From an uncultured Lachnospiraceae bacterium (lineage in GTDB: Bacteria; Bacillota; Clostridia; Lachnospirales; Lachnospiraceae): a stretch of 52,796 nucleotides of DNA. The DNA lies in the NCBI GenBank assembly GCA_947565425.1, contig CANOFW010000021.1:1-52796 (forward strand), read 5' to 3'. The notes beneath the pieces were generated by a model. The model was not told the DNA's origin. It saw nothing but the letters and a program-made list of their open reading frames with translations, and did not search any database. Both the position numbers and the translations under genes were made by a program. The first letter of the stretch is position 1. Every line of letters starts with the position of its first letter. This document shows positions 9,970 through 17,304 of this stretch, piece by piece.

Positions 9970-11349
9970 ATGAAAGAAAAAGTACAGACATTTGGCAGGG
10001 CGCTAAGTGGAATGGTGATGCCCAATATCGGGGCATTCATCGCGTGGGGGCTGATTGCAGCTTTATTTATTGCTACGGGGTGGCTTCCTAATGCGAAGTT
10101 GGCACAGATGGTAGAACCTATGTCTAAGTATCTGCTGCCTCTTCTCATTGCCTATACCGGAGGAAAGGTTGTGGGGGACCATCGCGGCGGCGTCGTCGGA
10201 GCGATTGCAACTATGGGCGTGATTGTAGGTTCCGATATTTCTATGTTCCTGGGGGCTATGATTATGGGACCCCTATCGGCATGGATATTAAAGAAATTTG
10301 ACAAATTGATAGAGGGCAAAGTAAAAGCCGGATTTGAAATGTTGGTAAATAACTTTTCGCTGGGAATTATCGGAGCAATCCTGGCATGTGTTTCCATTGT
10401 TGCCGTTGCTCCGGCTGTATTAGCCCTAAATTCCGTGATGGAGGCAGGAGTTGGCTTCTTTGTGGACCATGGGTTGCTTCCACTGGCAAGTATCTTCATT
10501 GAGCCGGCAAAAGTTTTGTTCCTAAACAATGCTGTCAATCATGGAATATTATCCCCCATGGGAATTCAACAGGTAAACGAAGTAGGGAAATCTATCTTCC
10601 TGTTGCTGGAATCTAATCCGGGACCGGGGCTCGGCGTTTTGCTGGCATACTGTATTGCCGGCAAAGGCTCTGCCCAAAGTTCTGCGCCGGGAGCAGCTAT
10701 TATCCACTTTGTAGGCGGCATCCATGAAATTTATTTTCCCTATATCCTTATGAATCCGCTGCTTTTGGCAGCAGTAATCGCAGGCGGCGCATCGGGAATC
10801 CTTGTATTTACCATGTTTGATGTGGGATTGACGGGAACGGCTTCGCCGGGAAGTATTATTTCCCTTACCATGATGTGCGAGCGCCATTGTTATCTGGGAT
10901 TGTTCCTGGGGGTACTTGTATCTGCGGCAGTTGCCTTTATTGTGGCGCTTCCACTGTTGAAATTTGCAGGGAAAGACACGAGTTTAGAGGAGGCTACGGC
11001 ACAGAAAGACAGCATGAAGCGGGCAGCGAAGGGACAGAACGAGGAAATCAAAAAGAGCGGTACGATTAAAATTGCCTTTGCCTGTGATGCTGGCATGGGT
11101 TCCAGCGCGATGGGGGCTACTGTACTCAAGAAAAAGGTGGATAAGGCGGGGATTACGGATGTGGAAATCAGCCATACGCCGGTATCTTCCATTCCGTCAG
11201 ATATTGATATTGTCGTCACACACCAGGAACTTGGCGAGCGCGCAGCGCACAGCAATCCCAGCGCGAAGTTGATTCTAATTACAAATTTCCTGGCGGCTCC
11301 TGAGTACGAGCAATTGATTGAGGAATTGCAGAAGGCAAGGGATTACTAA
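9970..11349 (+). CDS. mtlA: PTS mannitol-type transporter subunit IICB
   Basis: A 459-residue membrane permease that takes up and phosphorylates a hexitol, most likely mannitol. The N-terminal two thirds is the multi-helix EIIC domain with the signature GGIHEIYFPY and the conserved NHGILSPMG loop. A linker leads to a C-terminal EIIB domain whose phosphocysteine is Cys372 in CDAGMGSSAMG. As in most Firmicutes MtlA proteins, EIIA is not fused and is encoded separately (14239-14709). It is the first gene after operator 1, and its stop codon overlaps the start of the 71-bp tandem repeats, which may separate its expression from the next gene. Substrate assignment rests on MtlA similarity; another hexitol is possible. 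Confidence 0.9.
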   Translation: MKEKVQTFGRALSGMVMPNIGAFIAWGLIAALFIATGWLPNAKLAQMVEPMSKYLLPLLIAYTGGKVVGDHRGGVVGAIATMGVIVGSDISMFLGAMIMGPLSAWILKKFDKLIEGKVKAGFEMLVNNFSLGIIGAILACVSIVAVAPAVLALNSVMEAGVGFFVDHGLLPLASIFIEPAKVLFLNNAVNHGILSPMGIQQVNEVGKSIFLLLESNPGPGLGVLLAYCIAGKGSAQSSAPGAAIIHFVGGIHEIYFPYILMNPLLLAAVIAGGASGILVFTMFDVGLTGTASPGSIISLTMMCERHCYLGLFLGVLVSAAVAFIVALPLLKFAGKDTSLEEATAQKDSMKRAAKGQNEEIKKSGTIKIAFACDAGMGSSAMGATVLKKKVDKAGITDVEISHTPVSSIPSDIDIVVTHQELGERAAHSNPSAKLILITNFLAAPEYEQLIEELQKARDY

Positions 11350-11515
11350 CCATGGCATTGCGAAGCAATTCCTAGTATAATATCGTAAGATATTATACGC
11401 GCCGAAGTGCGCATAGGCAACCATGGTATTGCGAAGCAATTCCTAGTATAATATCGTAAGATATTATACGCGCCGAAGTGCGCATAGGCAACCATGGTAT
11501 TGCGAAGCAATTCAT
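11349..11515 (+). repeat. 71-bp tandem repeat (2.35 copies) made of hairpins
   Basis: Copies start at 11349, 11420 and 11491 (the last stops after about 24 bp). Each unit carries three self-complementary segments: ATTGC-gaa-GCAAT, GTATAATATC-gtaa-GATATTATAC (perfect 10-bp stem, GTAA tetraloop) and GCGC-cgaagt-GCGC. The array starts at the mtlA stop codon and lies between the EIICB and EIIB genes. No convincing ORF covers it. The rest of the gap (11516-11719) holds a further stem (GTCCAC/GTGGAC, about 11524-11553) and the direct repeat CTGCCGGC near 11617 and 11633. Confidence 0.85.
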
Positions 11516-11719
11516 GGTATACTGTCCACGAAAGCAAACAGCATAACAGGTGGACGGGATATGAAAAAGCTATTACATAAGTTTAGGAAAATATTGAAAG
11601 AAATTACAGAGGAATCTGCCGGCATAGCTACAACTGCCGGCTTTCTTCCGCAGGGTAGCAGACAAAGAGGGCAACATGGCTGGCAGGGTGCACAGTCCCC
11701 AAGGGAGGACAGAGAAGAA

Positions 11720-12013
11720 ATGAGAATGAAAATCGGTTTTATCTGTAACGCGGGGCTGGGCTCCAGTGCGATGGGAGCAACGCTGTTTCGCAGGAAATTA
11801 CAGGAGTTGGGTATTGCCGGAGTTGATGTGAAAGCCTATCCAGCAGATGAAATTCCGGGAGATTTAACCCTGGCGGTCTGCCAGAAAGATTTTATGGAGA
11901 TGACAGGTATTGTGTTAAAGATAGAGAACGTGCACACAGTGGAAAATCTTTTGAACCAATCGGAGTATGCAGCGATCGCAGAGGCGATTGCGGAAATAAT
12001 GAGAGAAGGATGA
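11720..12013 (+). CDS. Stand-alone PTS EIIB protein of mannitol type
   Basis: A 97-residue cytosolic phosphotransfer domain similar to the EIIB half of MtlA, with phosphocysteine Cys9 in CNAGLGSSAMG. It may pass phosphate to a permease, or sense transport state for the adjacent regulator. The frame is open back to an ATG at 11561, which would add 53 residues of atypical composition (many G, Q, R). I chose 11720 because the protein then matches the usual length of an EIIB domain and GGGAGG lies about 11 nt upstream. The longer start cannot be excluded. The last codon overlaps the ATG region of the regulator gene, implying co-translation. A second EIIB beside an EIICB is unusual. Confidence 0.75.
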   Translation: MRMKIGFICNAGLGSSAMGATLFRRKLQELGIAGVDVKAYPADEIPGDLTLAVCQKDFMEMTGIVLKIENVHTVENLLNQSEYAAIAEAIAEIMREG

Positions 12014-12021
12014 GGATAAAA

Positions 12022-12243
12022 ATGGAGCTGACACCGCGTTTAAAACAGATTCTTATGATTATGCTGCGGGAGGAGCAGGCACTTCCGGTCAAAGAGCTTG
12101 CTGTGCGTATTGGAGTTAGTAAGCGGACCGTGCAGCGTGAACTGGATTATATCGGGAACAGTCTAAACCCATACCGGCTAAAGTTTGAGACGAAAACCGG
12201 GAAAGGCGTCTGGCTGTCTGGCGAGAAAGCAGATAAAGAGTGA
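12022..12243 (+). CDS. mtlR: MtlR-type regulator, N-terminal helix-turn-helix fragment ended by in-frame TGA
   Basis: First part (73 residues) of a PRD-containing transcription activator. It contains the HTH_11 DNA-binding domain (RIGVSKRTVQRELDYI) that begins MtlR/LicR-family proteins. TGA at 12241-12243 interrupts the frame, which then continues without shift into the 622-codon ORF that follows. An ATG at 12010 is in frame, but GATGAGG suits 12022 better. Related proteins read through this position, so a nonsense substitution of an Arg, Gly or Trp codon, or a sequence error, is likely. If the fragment is stable it carries only DNA-binding ability and lacks all phospho-regulated domains. Confidence 0.75.
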   Translation: MELTPRLKQILMIMLREEQALPVKELAVRIGVSKRTVQRELDYIGNSLNPYRLKFETKTGKGVWLSGEKADKE

Positions 12244-14112
12244 TTGTTTGCGGAGCTTCGCGAGGCGGACGACTATGATGTGGGGAACCGCGAGGAACGA
12301 AGGAAACGCCTAATTTTGGAGATATTGAAAGATAAGGGACGAAAGAAACTGTTTTATTATTCCAGCCAGTTCAAAGTGAGTGAGGCGACAGTCAGTTCAG
12401 ATTTGGAGGCAGTGGAAGGATGGTTGAAGAACCATCAGCTTGTGGTTCTAAGGAAGCCCGGAAGCGGGATTGAGGTGACGGGAACGGAAAAAAGTTATCG
12501 CAAGGCGATCCGCGCGTTCATAGAGGAAAACATTGACACAAAGATGCTCCGGGAATCCTATGAGGTTGATGACGGCATGGGGAGCCAGAGTACGGATTTT
12601 GGAAATATGGGGCGGATATTAAAGGATGATATTTTAAAGCGGGTGGTACGTTGTCTGGGGAGTATTGAGAATCAACGTGTACTGACGCTGACGGAGAATT
12701 CCTTTGTGGGATTAGCGCTTCACGTTTCCATTGCCATGAGCCGCATTCTTAAAAATGAAATAATTGAACCGAAAGAGGACTGGTGTGAAAAATTGACGGA
12801 GGATGAGGACTATCGGCTGGCAGAGGAAATTGTAACCAAGTTGGAAGACGAATTTGACGTGGAGATACCGGAAATTGAGACGGCATATGTCTGCCTCCAT
12901 ATCAAAGGAGCCAAGCACCAGAATATTGAGTGGAACGGACAGAAGACAATTGAGGTGGAGCGCAGAGAATTGTTAGATTTGATAAACGAAATGATAAATG
13001 CGTATGACAGTGAGAATGCATTTGCAATGAAACAGGACAATGAGTTTATCCAGGGATTGCTGGCGCATTTGCAGCCCACTTTTATTCGCCTGGTCTACGA
13101 TATGAAAATATCGAATCCGGTGCTAGAGGAGATAAAAATTTCTTACCCGGAGATTTTTGATAGAAGCAAGCGGGCGGCATTTGTATTGGAAAAATGGATT
13201 GGAAAGCCAATTCCGGAGACGGAGATTGGCTTTTTGACAATTCATTTTGGCGCGGCGCAGGTACGTCTGGAAGGCAGAAAAGAAAATCTTCGTCAGGTAT
13301 CGGTGGGCATTGTCTGTGCAAGTGGCATTGGTATTTCACGCTTGATGCTCTCCAAACTGGAAAAGGTTTTTAAGAGGAACATACAACTGGAAGCATATGG
13401 ACAGAACGATATTACACCGTATGTAATTGGCAAAACAGATTTTTTTGTCAGCAGTATTCGTTTACGGCAGTTAGATGCGGATGTGCTGCTGGTGAATCCG
13501 CTACTCAGCGATGAGGATATAGAAAAGGTCAGACAGAAAGTCTTTCATTATGCGCGAATTCCCCGCAAAGAAGAAGTGGAAACACAGTTTGCGGTTGAGT
13601 TGGAACAGGTGAATATTCTTGCTATGCAGATCAAAGCGATTCTCAGGTATATAGAAGTATTTAAGGTTAGTAACAATATCACCTTTGAAGAACTGGTGGC
13701 AGCGATTTCCGGAAAGATGTCGCCCTATAGGGACCGGCAGATCATGATACAGGAAGATATCGAGGAGCGCGAGAGGCTGGGCAGCCAGGTTTTTGCAGAA
13801 TTTGGCTTTGCGCTTTTACATACCAGAAGCAAGGGCGTGATCCGTCCGAGTTTCAGCGTTTGCGTTACCAGGGATGGCAGGGCGTTTTACGATTCCTATT
13901 TTAAGGGAATCAGCCTGGTGATTGTCATGCTGCTTCCGATAGATGAGAATATCCGCATTAATAGTGAAATCTTGGGTTATATCAGCAGTGAGCTGATTGA
14001 GGATTATGATTTTCTGATGACGATAACCGGCGGGGAAAAGGAGGAAATCCGGGAAGCGTTATCGAAACATTTGCGAAAATTCTTTAATCAGTATTTGAGT
14101 AAGATGCAGTAG
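12244..14112 (+). CDS. mtlR: MtlR-type regulator, HTH-PRD-PRD-EIIB-EIIA portion after the TGA
   Basis: The remaining 622 residues of the activator: a second Mga-type HTH (FKVSEATVSSDLEAVE), PRD1 (about residues 115-215) and PRD2 (about 230-340, LAHLQPT histidine), a GatB-like EIIB domain with Cys358 (VCASGIG) and a C-terminal EIIA(Mtl/Fru)-like domain (LLHTRSKG histidine). In MtlR these domains are phosphorylated by HPr, EIIA and EIIB and set activity according to substrate flow. A TTG directly follows the in-frame TGA, so restart is conceivable but no good ribosome site is seen. The likely targets are the operators at 9821-9845 and 14126-14150, which flank the locus. If the TGA is real and not suppressed, activation of the hexitol genes is probably impaired. 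Confidence 0.8.
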   Translation: MFAELREADDYDVGNREERRKRLILEILKDKGRKKLFYYSSQFKVSEATVSSDLEAVEGWLKNHQLVVLRKPGSGIEVTGTEKSYRKAIRAFIEENIDTKMLRESYEVDDGMGSQSTDFGNMGRILKDDILKRVVRCLGSIENQRVLTLTENSFVGLALHVSIAMSRILKNEIIEPKEDWCEKLTEDEDYRLAEEIVTKLEDEFDVEIPEIETAYVCLHIKGAKHQNIEWNGQKTIEVERRELLDLINEMINAYDSENAFAMKQDNEFIQGLLAHLQPTFIRLVYDMKISNPVLEEIKISYPEIFDRSKRAAFVLEKWIGKPIPETEIGFLTIHFGAAQVRLEGRKENLRQVSVGIVCASGIGISRLMLSKLEKVFKRNIQLEAYGQNDITPYVIGKTDFFVSSIRLRQLDADVLLVNPLLSDEDIEKVRQKVFHYARIPRKEEVETQFAVELEQVNILAMQIKAILRYIEVFKVSNNITFEELVAAISGKMSPYRDRQIMIQEDIEERERLGSQVFAEFGFALLHTRSKGVIRPSFSVCVTRDGRAFYDSYFKGISLVIVMLLPIDENIRINSEILGYISSELIEDYDFLMTITGGEKEEIREALSKHLRKFFNQYLSKMQ

Positions 14113-14125
14113 ATTCTAGATAAAT

Positions 14126-14150
14126 TTTGGCACTATTGGATGGTGTCAAA
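14126..14150 (+). promoter_or_regulatory. MtlR-type operator 2
   Basis: TTTGGCAC, nine bases, GTGTCAAA, 13 bp after the regulator stop codon. The central nine bases (TATTGGATG) also resemble those of operator 1 (TAACTGTTG). It ends exactly 16 bp before the -35 box, as in operator 1. Confidence 0.7.
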
Positions 14151-14166
14151 GCCCATCTTCTTTGAA

Positions 14167-14196
14167 TTGAAATAAGACCCGCAAACCCCCTATAAT
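14167..14196 (+). promoter_or_regulatory. Promoter of the mtlF-pfkB-dehydrogenase-HPr-EI unit
   Basis: TTGAAA (14167-14172), 18-bp spacer, TATAAT (14191-14196). The boxes and spacing equal those of the mtlA promoter; only the spacer sequence differs, which argues for selection on geometry. Confidence 0.75.
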
Positions 14197-14238
14197 TAAG
14201 ACATAAGAAAAAAGCAGTAGGAAAAGGAGGTCATTGCG

Positions 14239-14709
14239 GTGTTGTTTAAAAAGTCAAAGAAAGAAGAGGAAAAGAAACTGGAATTATTATATCCAGAAAA
14301 TGTGCGGGTCGGTTGTAAAGCGGACACTAAGGAAAATGTAATCCGTACAGTCGGCCAGATGTTGGTGGACGCCGGCTATGTCGGCCAGCCTTATGTGGAC
14401 GCCATGGTAAAGCGGGAAGAATCATTTTCCACATTTATGGGAAATGAGCTGGCGTTGCCTCACGGTGTAGAGGAAGCCAAAAAAGAGGTCAAGGCGTCCG
14501 GGATTGCCGTGATGGTATTTCCAGAAGGATTGGATTGGAGCGGTGAACAGGTAAAAGTGGTAGTTGGCATTGCCGGTGTGGGAGAGGAACATTTGCAGAT
14601 TTTGTCCGCCATTGCAGAAGTGGCATTGGAGGAGGGCAGTATGGAAAAACTGGTTAAGGGCAGTAAAGAGACGGTGTATGAGATGTTAAAAGGAGGAGGC
14701 GCATCATGA
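14239..14709 (+). CDS. mtlF: PTS mannitol-type EIIA
   Basis: A 156-residue cytosolic phosphocarrier that takes phosphate from HPr and gives it to EIIB. His75 in ELALPHGVEE is the expected phosphorylation site, and the fold-defining segments ESFSTFMGNELALPH and EEHLQILSAIA match the EIIA(Mtl/Fru) family. A charged N-terminal stretch of about 16 residues precedes the domain. The GTG at 14239 is the start because AGGAGG (14225-14230) sits 8 nt upstream. It is the first gene of the second transcription unit. Its end overlaps the ATG of the kinase gene (ATGA), so the two are translationally coupled. Confidence 0.88.
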   Translation: MLFKKSKKEEEKKLELLYPENVRVGCKADTKENVIRTVGQMLVDAGYVGQPYVDAMVKREESFSTFMGNELALPHGVEEAKKEVKASGIAVMVFPEGLDWSGEQVKVVVGIAGVGEEHLQILSAIAEVALEEGSMEKLVKGSKETVYEMLKGGGAS

Positions 14710-15641
14710 TTGTTACGGTAACCATGAATCCTGCCATTGATAAGACTGTGGAGATTGATTCCTTAGAGCGGGGCGGGCTCAACAGAATCAGCCATGTGGA
14801 GATAGACGCCGGAGGAAAGGGAATCAACGTGTCTAAGACCATCCATGAACTTGGGGGGCAGAGCATTGCAGTCGGGTTCATTGCGGGCAGTACCGGGAAG
14901 ATGATTCGCAGCGTAATGGAGGAATGGCAGATTGAAAATGATTTTATCGAGGTGTCCGGCGAGACGAGGACGAACACGAAAGTTTTTGAAAAGACGGGTG
15001 AGCTGACAGAATTAAATGAACCGGGGCCTGTTGTGGACGAAAAAGACGTGCAGGCATTGTTTGAAAAGCTTGAGCGCTATGCAGATGCGAATACGTTGTT
15101 TGTGTTGGCAGGCAGTGTCCCCCAGGGCGTGAACAAAGATATATACCGTGAAATAATCAAACTGGTGCATGGGAAAGGGGCAAAGGTTTTGCTGGATGCT
15201 GACGGAGAACTATTTACCAAGGCGTTGGAGGCCGAACCGGATATGATTAAGCCTAATAAAGTGGAATTGGAACAGTATGCCGACATGGATTACATAGCCT
15301 CAGAACAAGAGCTAATAAGTGTAGCGGAAAAACTGATGGAACAGGGTATCGGTGCAATCGCCGTGTCCATGGGAAAGAGCGGTGCCATGTTCTTATGGAA
15401 AGATTATAAGGTCAGATGTCCGGGACTGAAGGTGAAGGCACATTCTACCGTCGGCGCAGGGGACGCTATGGTGGCGGCGCTTTCGTATTCCTGGAGCGAA
15501 GGGCTCTCACAGGAAGATACCGTGAAAATGTGTATGGCAGTGTCGGCGGGAGCAGTTACCACAGTCGGCACGAAACCGCCTTCTAAGAAGAGCGTGGATG
15601 CTCTTTTCGAGCAGGTTGTCATAGAAAAGCTGAAATCTTAA
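14706..15641 (+). CDS. PfkB-family sugar-phosphate kinase, 1-phosphofructokinase-like
   Basis: A 311-residue cytosolic kinase. It shows the PfkB signatures of the FruK/LacC branch: N-terminal TVTMNPAIDKTV, the GGKGINVS substrate loop and the C-terminal ATP/anion-hole motif TVGAGDAMVAAL with catalytic Asp. FruK converts fructose-1-phosphate to fructose-1,6-bisphosphate; LacC acts on tagatose-6-phosphate. Mannitol operons that make fructose-6-phosphate do not need such an enzyme. Its place between EIIA and a sorbose-1-phosphate-reductase-like dehydrogenase suggests that the pathway makes a ketose-1-phosphate. Substrate not proven from sequence. Confidence 0.82.
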   Translation: MIVTVTMNPAIDKTVEIDSLERGGLNRISHVEIDAGGKGINVSKTIHELGGQSIAVGFIAGSTGKMIRSVMEEWQIENDFIEVSGETRTNTKVFEKTGELTELNEPGPVVDEKDVQALFEKLERYADANTLFVLAGSVPQGVNKDIYREIIKLVHGKGAKVLLDADGELFTKALEAEPDMIKPNKVELEQYADMDYIASEQELISVAEKLMEQGIGAIAVSMGKSGAMFLWKDYKVRCPGLKVKAHSTVGAGDAMVAALSYSWSEGLSQEDTVKMCMAVSAGAVTTVGTKPPSKKSVDALFEQVVIEKLKS

Positions 15642-15708
15642 CAGATAGTTACATGCGCGGCAGGCGCAGGGACAGAGGTTCAACATAGATGTGAAAGGAA
15701 GTAGAAAA

Positions 15709-16968
15709 ATGAAGACGAAAGCAGTCAGGATGTATGGAGCAAGAGATTTAAGATTAGAAGAGTTTGAGCTGCCGGAAATCAAAGATGATGAAATATTAGT
15801 CAAAGTGATTAGTGACAGTATCTGCATGTCTACGTATAAATTGGTGGAGCAGGGAAAGAAACATAAAAGGGCGCCGCAGAATATCGACACCAATCCTATT
15901 ATTATCGGCCATGAATTTGCCGGCGTCATTGAGAAGGTAGGCGCAAAGTGGCAGGATCAATTTAAACCTGGACAAAAATTCGCCCAGCAGCCGGCGTTGA
16001 ATTATAAAGGCAGCCTGGCTTCTCCGGGATATTCTTATGAGTACTTTGGCGGCGCGTGCACGTATTGCATTATTCCTCATGAAGTTATGGAGCTGGGATG
16101 TCTGATGAATTATGATGGCGACAGTTTTTTTGAGGCGTCATTGGGTGAGCCAATGAGCTGTATCATTGGTGGATATCATGCGAATTATCATACGAATAAG
16201 CGGAATTATGAGCATGCCATGGGTACAAAGGAAGGCGGCAATATCTTGATTATGGGCGGCTGCGGTCCCATGGGATTAGGCGCAGTCAGCTATGGAATTC
16301 AGTTTGAAAATAAGCCCAAACGTATCGTAGTCACTGAGGTCAGCGAGGAAAAGATCACCAGGGCAAAAGAGATGATTTCCGAGGAACAGGCGAAGGAGAA
16401 CGGCGTAGAACTTCTGTATGTAAATACAGCTTCTATGAAAGACCCCGTGGAGGAATTATTGGCCATCACCGACGGCCATGGGTATGATGATGTATTTGTG
16501 TATGTACCTGTTCGTCCGGTTGCAGAGATGGGCGATAAGCTTCTCGCCTTTGACGGTTGTATGAACTTCTTTGCAGGTCCTACGGATAATCAGTTTAAAG
16601 CAGAGATTAACTTATACAATGCGCATTATACAAGCACGCATATTCTGGGAACCACGGGCGGCAATAATGACGATTTGATTGAGGCAAACCGTTTGGCGGC
16701 AGCCGGGAAGATTGAGCCGGCGGTCATGGTAACGCATGTGGGAGGAATCGACAGTATTGCAGAGGCAACTTTAAATCTGCCGAATATTCCCGGTGGCAAG
16801 AAGCTGACGTATACGCAGTTTGATATGCCCCTGACGGCGATTGCTGATTTTGAGGAATTGGGCAAGACAGAGCCTTTGTTTGCCAAATTAGCACAGTCCT
16901 GCAAGCAGCATCGCGGCATGTGGAATGCCGAGGCAGAAAAAATATTATTTGAACATTTCGGCGTTTAA
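15709..16968 (+). CDS. Zinc-type MDR dehydrogenase, L-sorbose-1-phosphate reductase / YggP-like
   Basis: A 419-residue medium-chain dehydrogenase/reductase. Visible are GHEFAGVIEKVG (the zinc-ligand GHE motif), the catalytic region around SICMSTYK, and the Rossmann loop GGCGPMGLGAVSYG. Length and long insertions resemble SorE (L-sorbose-1-phosphate reductase) and Escherichia coli YggP, the latter encoded beside the cryptic mannitol PTS genes cmtAB. SorE reduces the C2 ketone next to the phosphorylated carbon. The reverse reaction on mannitol-1-phosphate would give fructose-1-phosphate, matching the kinase upstream. Start at 15709, 8 nt after AAAGGA, rather than the in-frame GTG at 15691. No mtlD-like gene is present in the window. 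Confidence 0.78.
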   Translation: MKTKAVRMYGARDLRLEEFELPEIKDDEILVKVISDSICMSTYKLVEQGKKHKRAPQNIDTNPIIIGHEFAGVIEKVGAKWQDQFKPGQKFAQQPALNYKGSLASPGYSYEYFGGACTYCIIPHEVMELGCLMNYDGDSFFEASLGEPMSCIIGGYHANYHTNKRNYEHAMGTKEGGNILIMGGCGPMGLGAVSYGIQFENKPKRIVVTEVSEEKITRAKEMISEEQAKENGVELLYVNTASMKDPVEELLAITDGHGYDDVFVYVPVRPVAEMGDKLLAFDGCMNFFAGPTDNQFKAEINLYNAHYTSTHILGTTGGNNDDLIEANRLAAAGKIEPAVMVTHVGGIDSIAEATLNLPNIPGGKKLTYTQFDMPLTAIADFEELGKTEPLFAKLAQSCKQHRGMWNAEAEKILFEHFGV

Positions 16969-17037
16969 GTCCAGTGTTTTTGTGAATGGCGTGGACAAAA
17001 CGGTAACAGAATACATAGAGATACAGGAGGGAATACT

Positions 17038-17301
17038 ATGGTATCACAGAAATTAGTAATTAAAAATAAATCCGGCCTTCATGCAAGACCGGCGGGAATA
17101 CTGGCGCAGGCAGCTATGAAATGCAAATCTGACGTATGGATTATGTTGGGGGAGAAAAAGGTTCAGGTAAAGAGCATTCTCAATCTAATGGCGGCAGGTA
17201 TCAAGAGCGGAACAGAAATTGAACTTGCGTGTGAGGGCGAAAATGAAGCGGAGGATTTAAAAACACTGGCAGCTTTGATCGAGAGCGGGTTAGGAGAGTA
17301 A
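17038..17301 (+). CDS. HPr-family phosphocarrier protein
   Basis: An 87-residue HPr homologue. His15 in SGLHARPAG accepts phosphate from Enzyme I, and Ser46 in VKSILNLM corresponds to the HPr-kinase site of Firmicutes, so it could in principle take part in catabolite control. A good AGGAGG site precedes the ATG. It sits inside the hexitol unit, 3 bp before the Enzyme I-like gene, unlike the general ptsH, which is normally at a separate locus. It is probably a dedicated carrier for this system (inference). Confidence 0.9.
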   Translation: MVSQKLVIKNKSGLHARPAGILAQAAMKCKSDVWIMLGEKKVQVKSILNLMAAGIKSGTEIELACEGENEAEDLKTLAALIESGLGE

Positions 17302-17304
17302 TAT

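Noticed and set aside
11346-11537. 63-residue minus-strand open frame
   Set aside because: It is a periodic translation of the 71-bp tandem repeats.
11561-11719. N-terminal extension of the EIIB protein as certain coding sequence
   Set aside because: The composition is unlike the EIIB domain and an internal start gives the normal family length. Kept only as an alternative.
12241-12300. Selenocysteine insertion at the mtlR TGA
   Set aside because: No convincing SECIS-like hairpin directly follows, selenocysteine is not known in this family at this place, and the residue is not in an active site.
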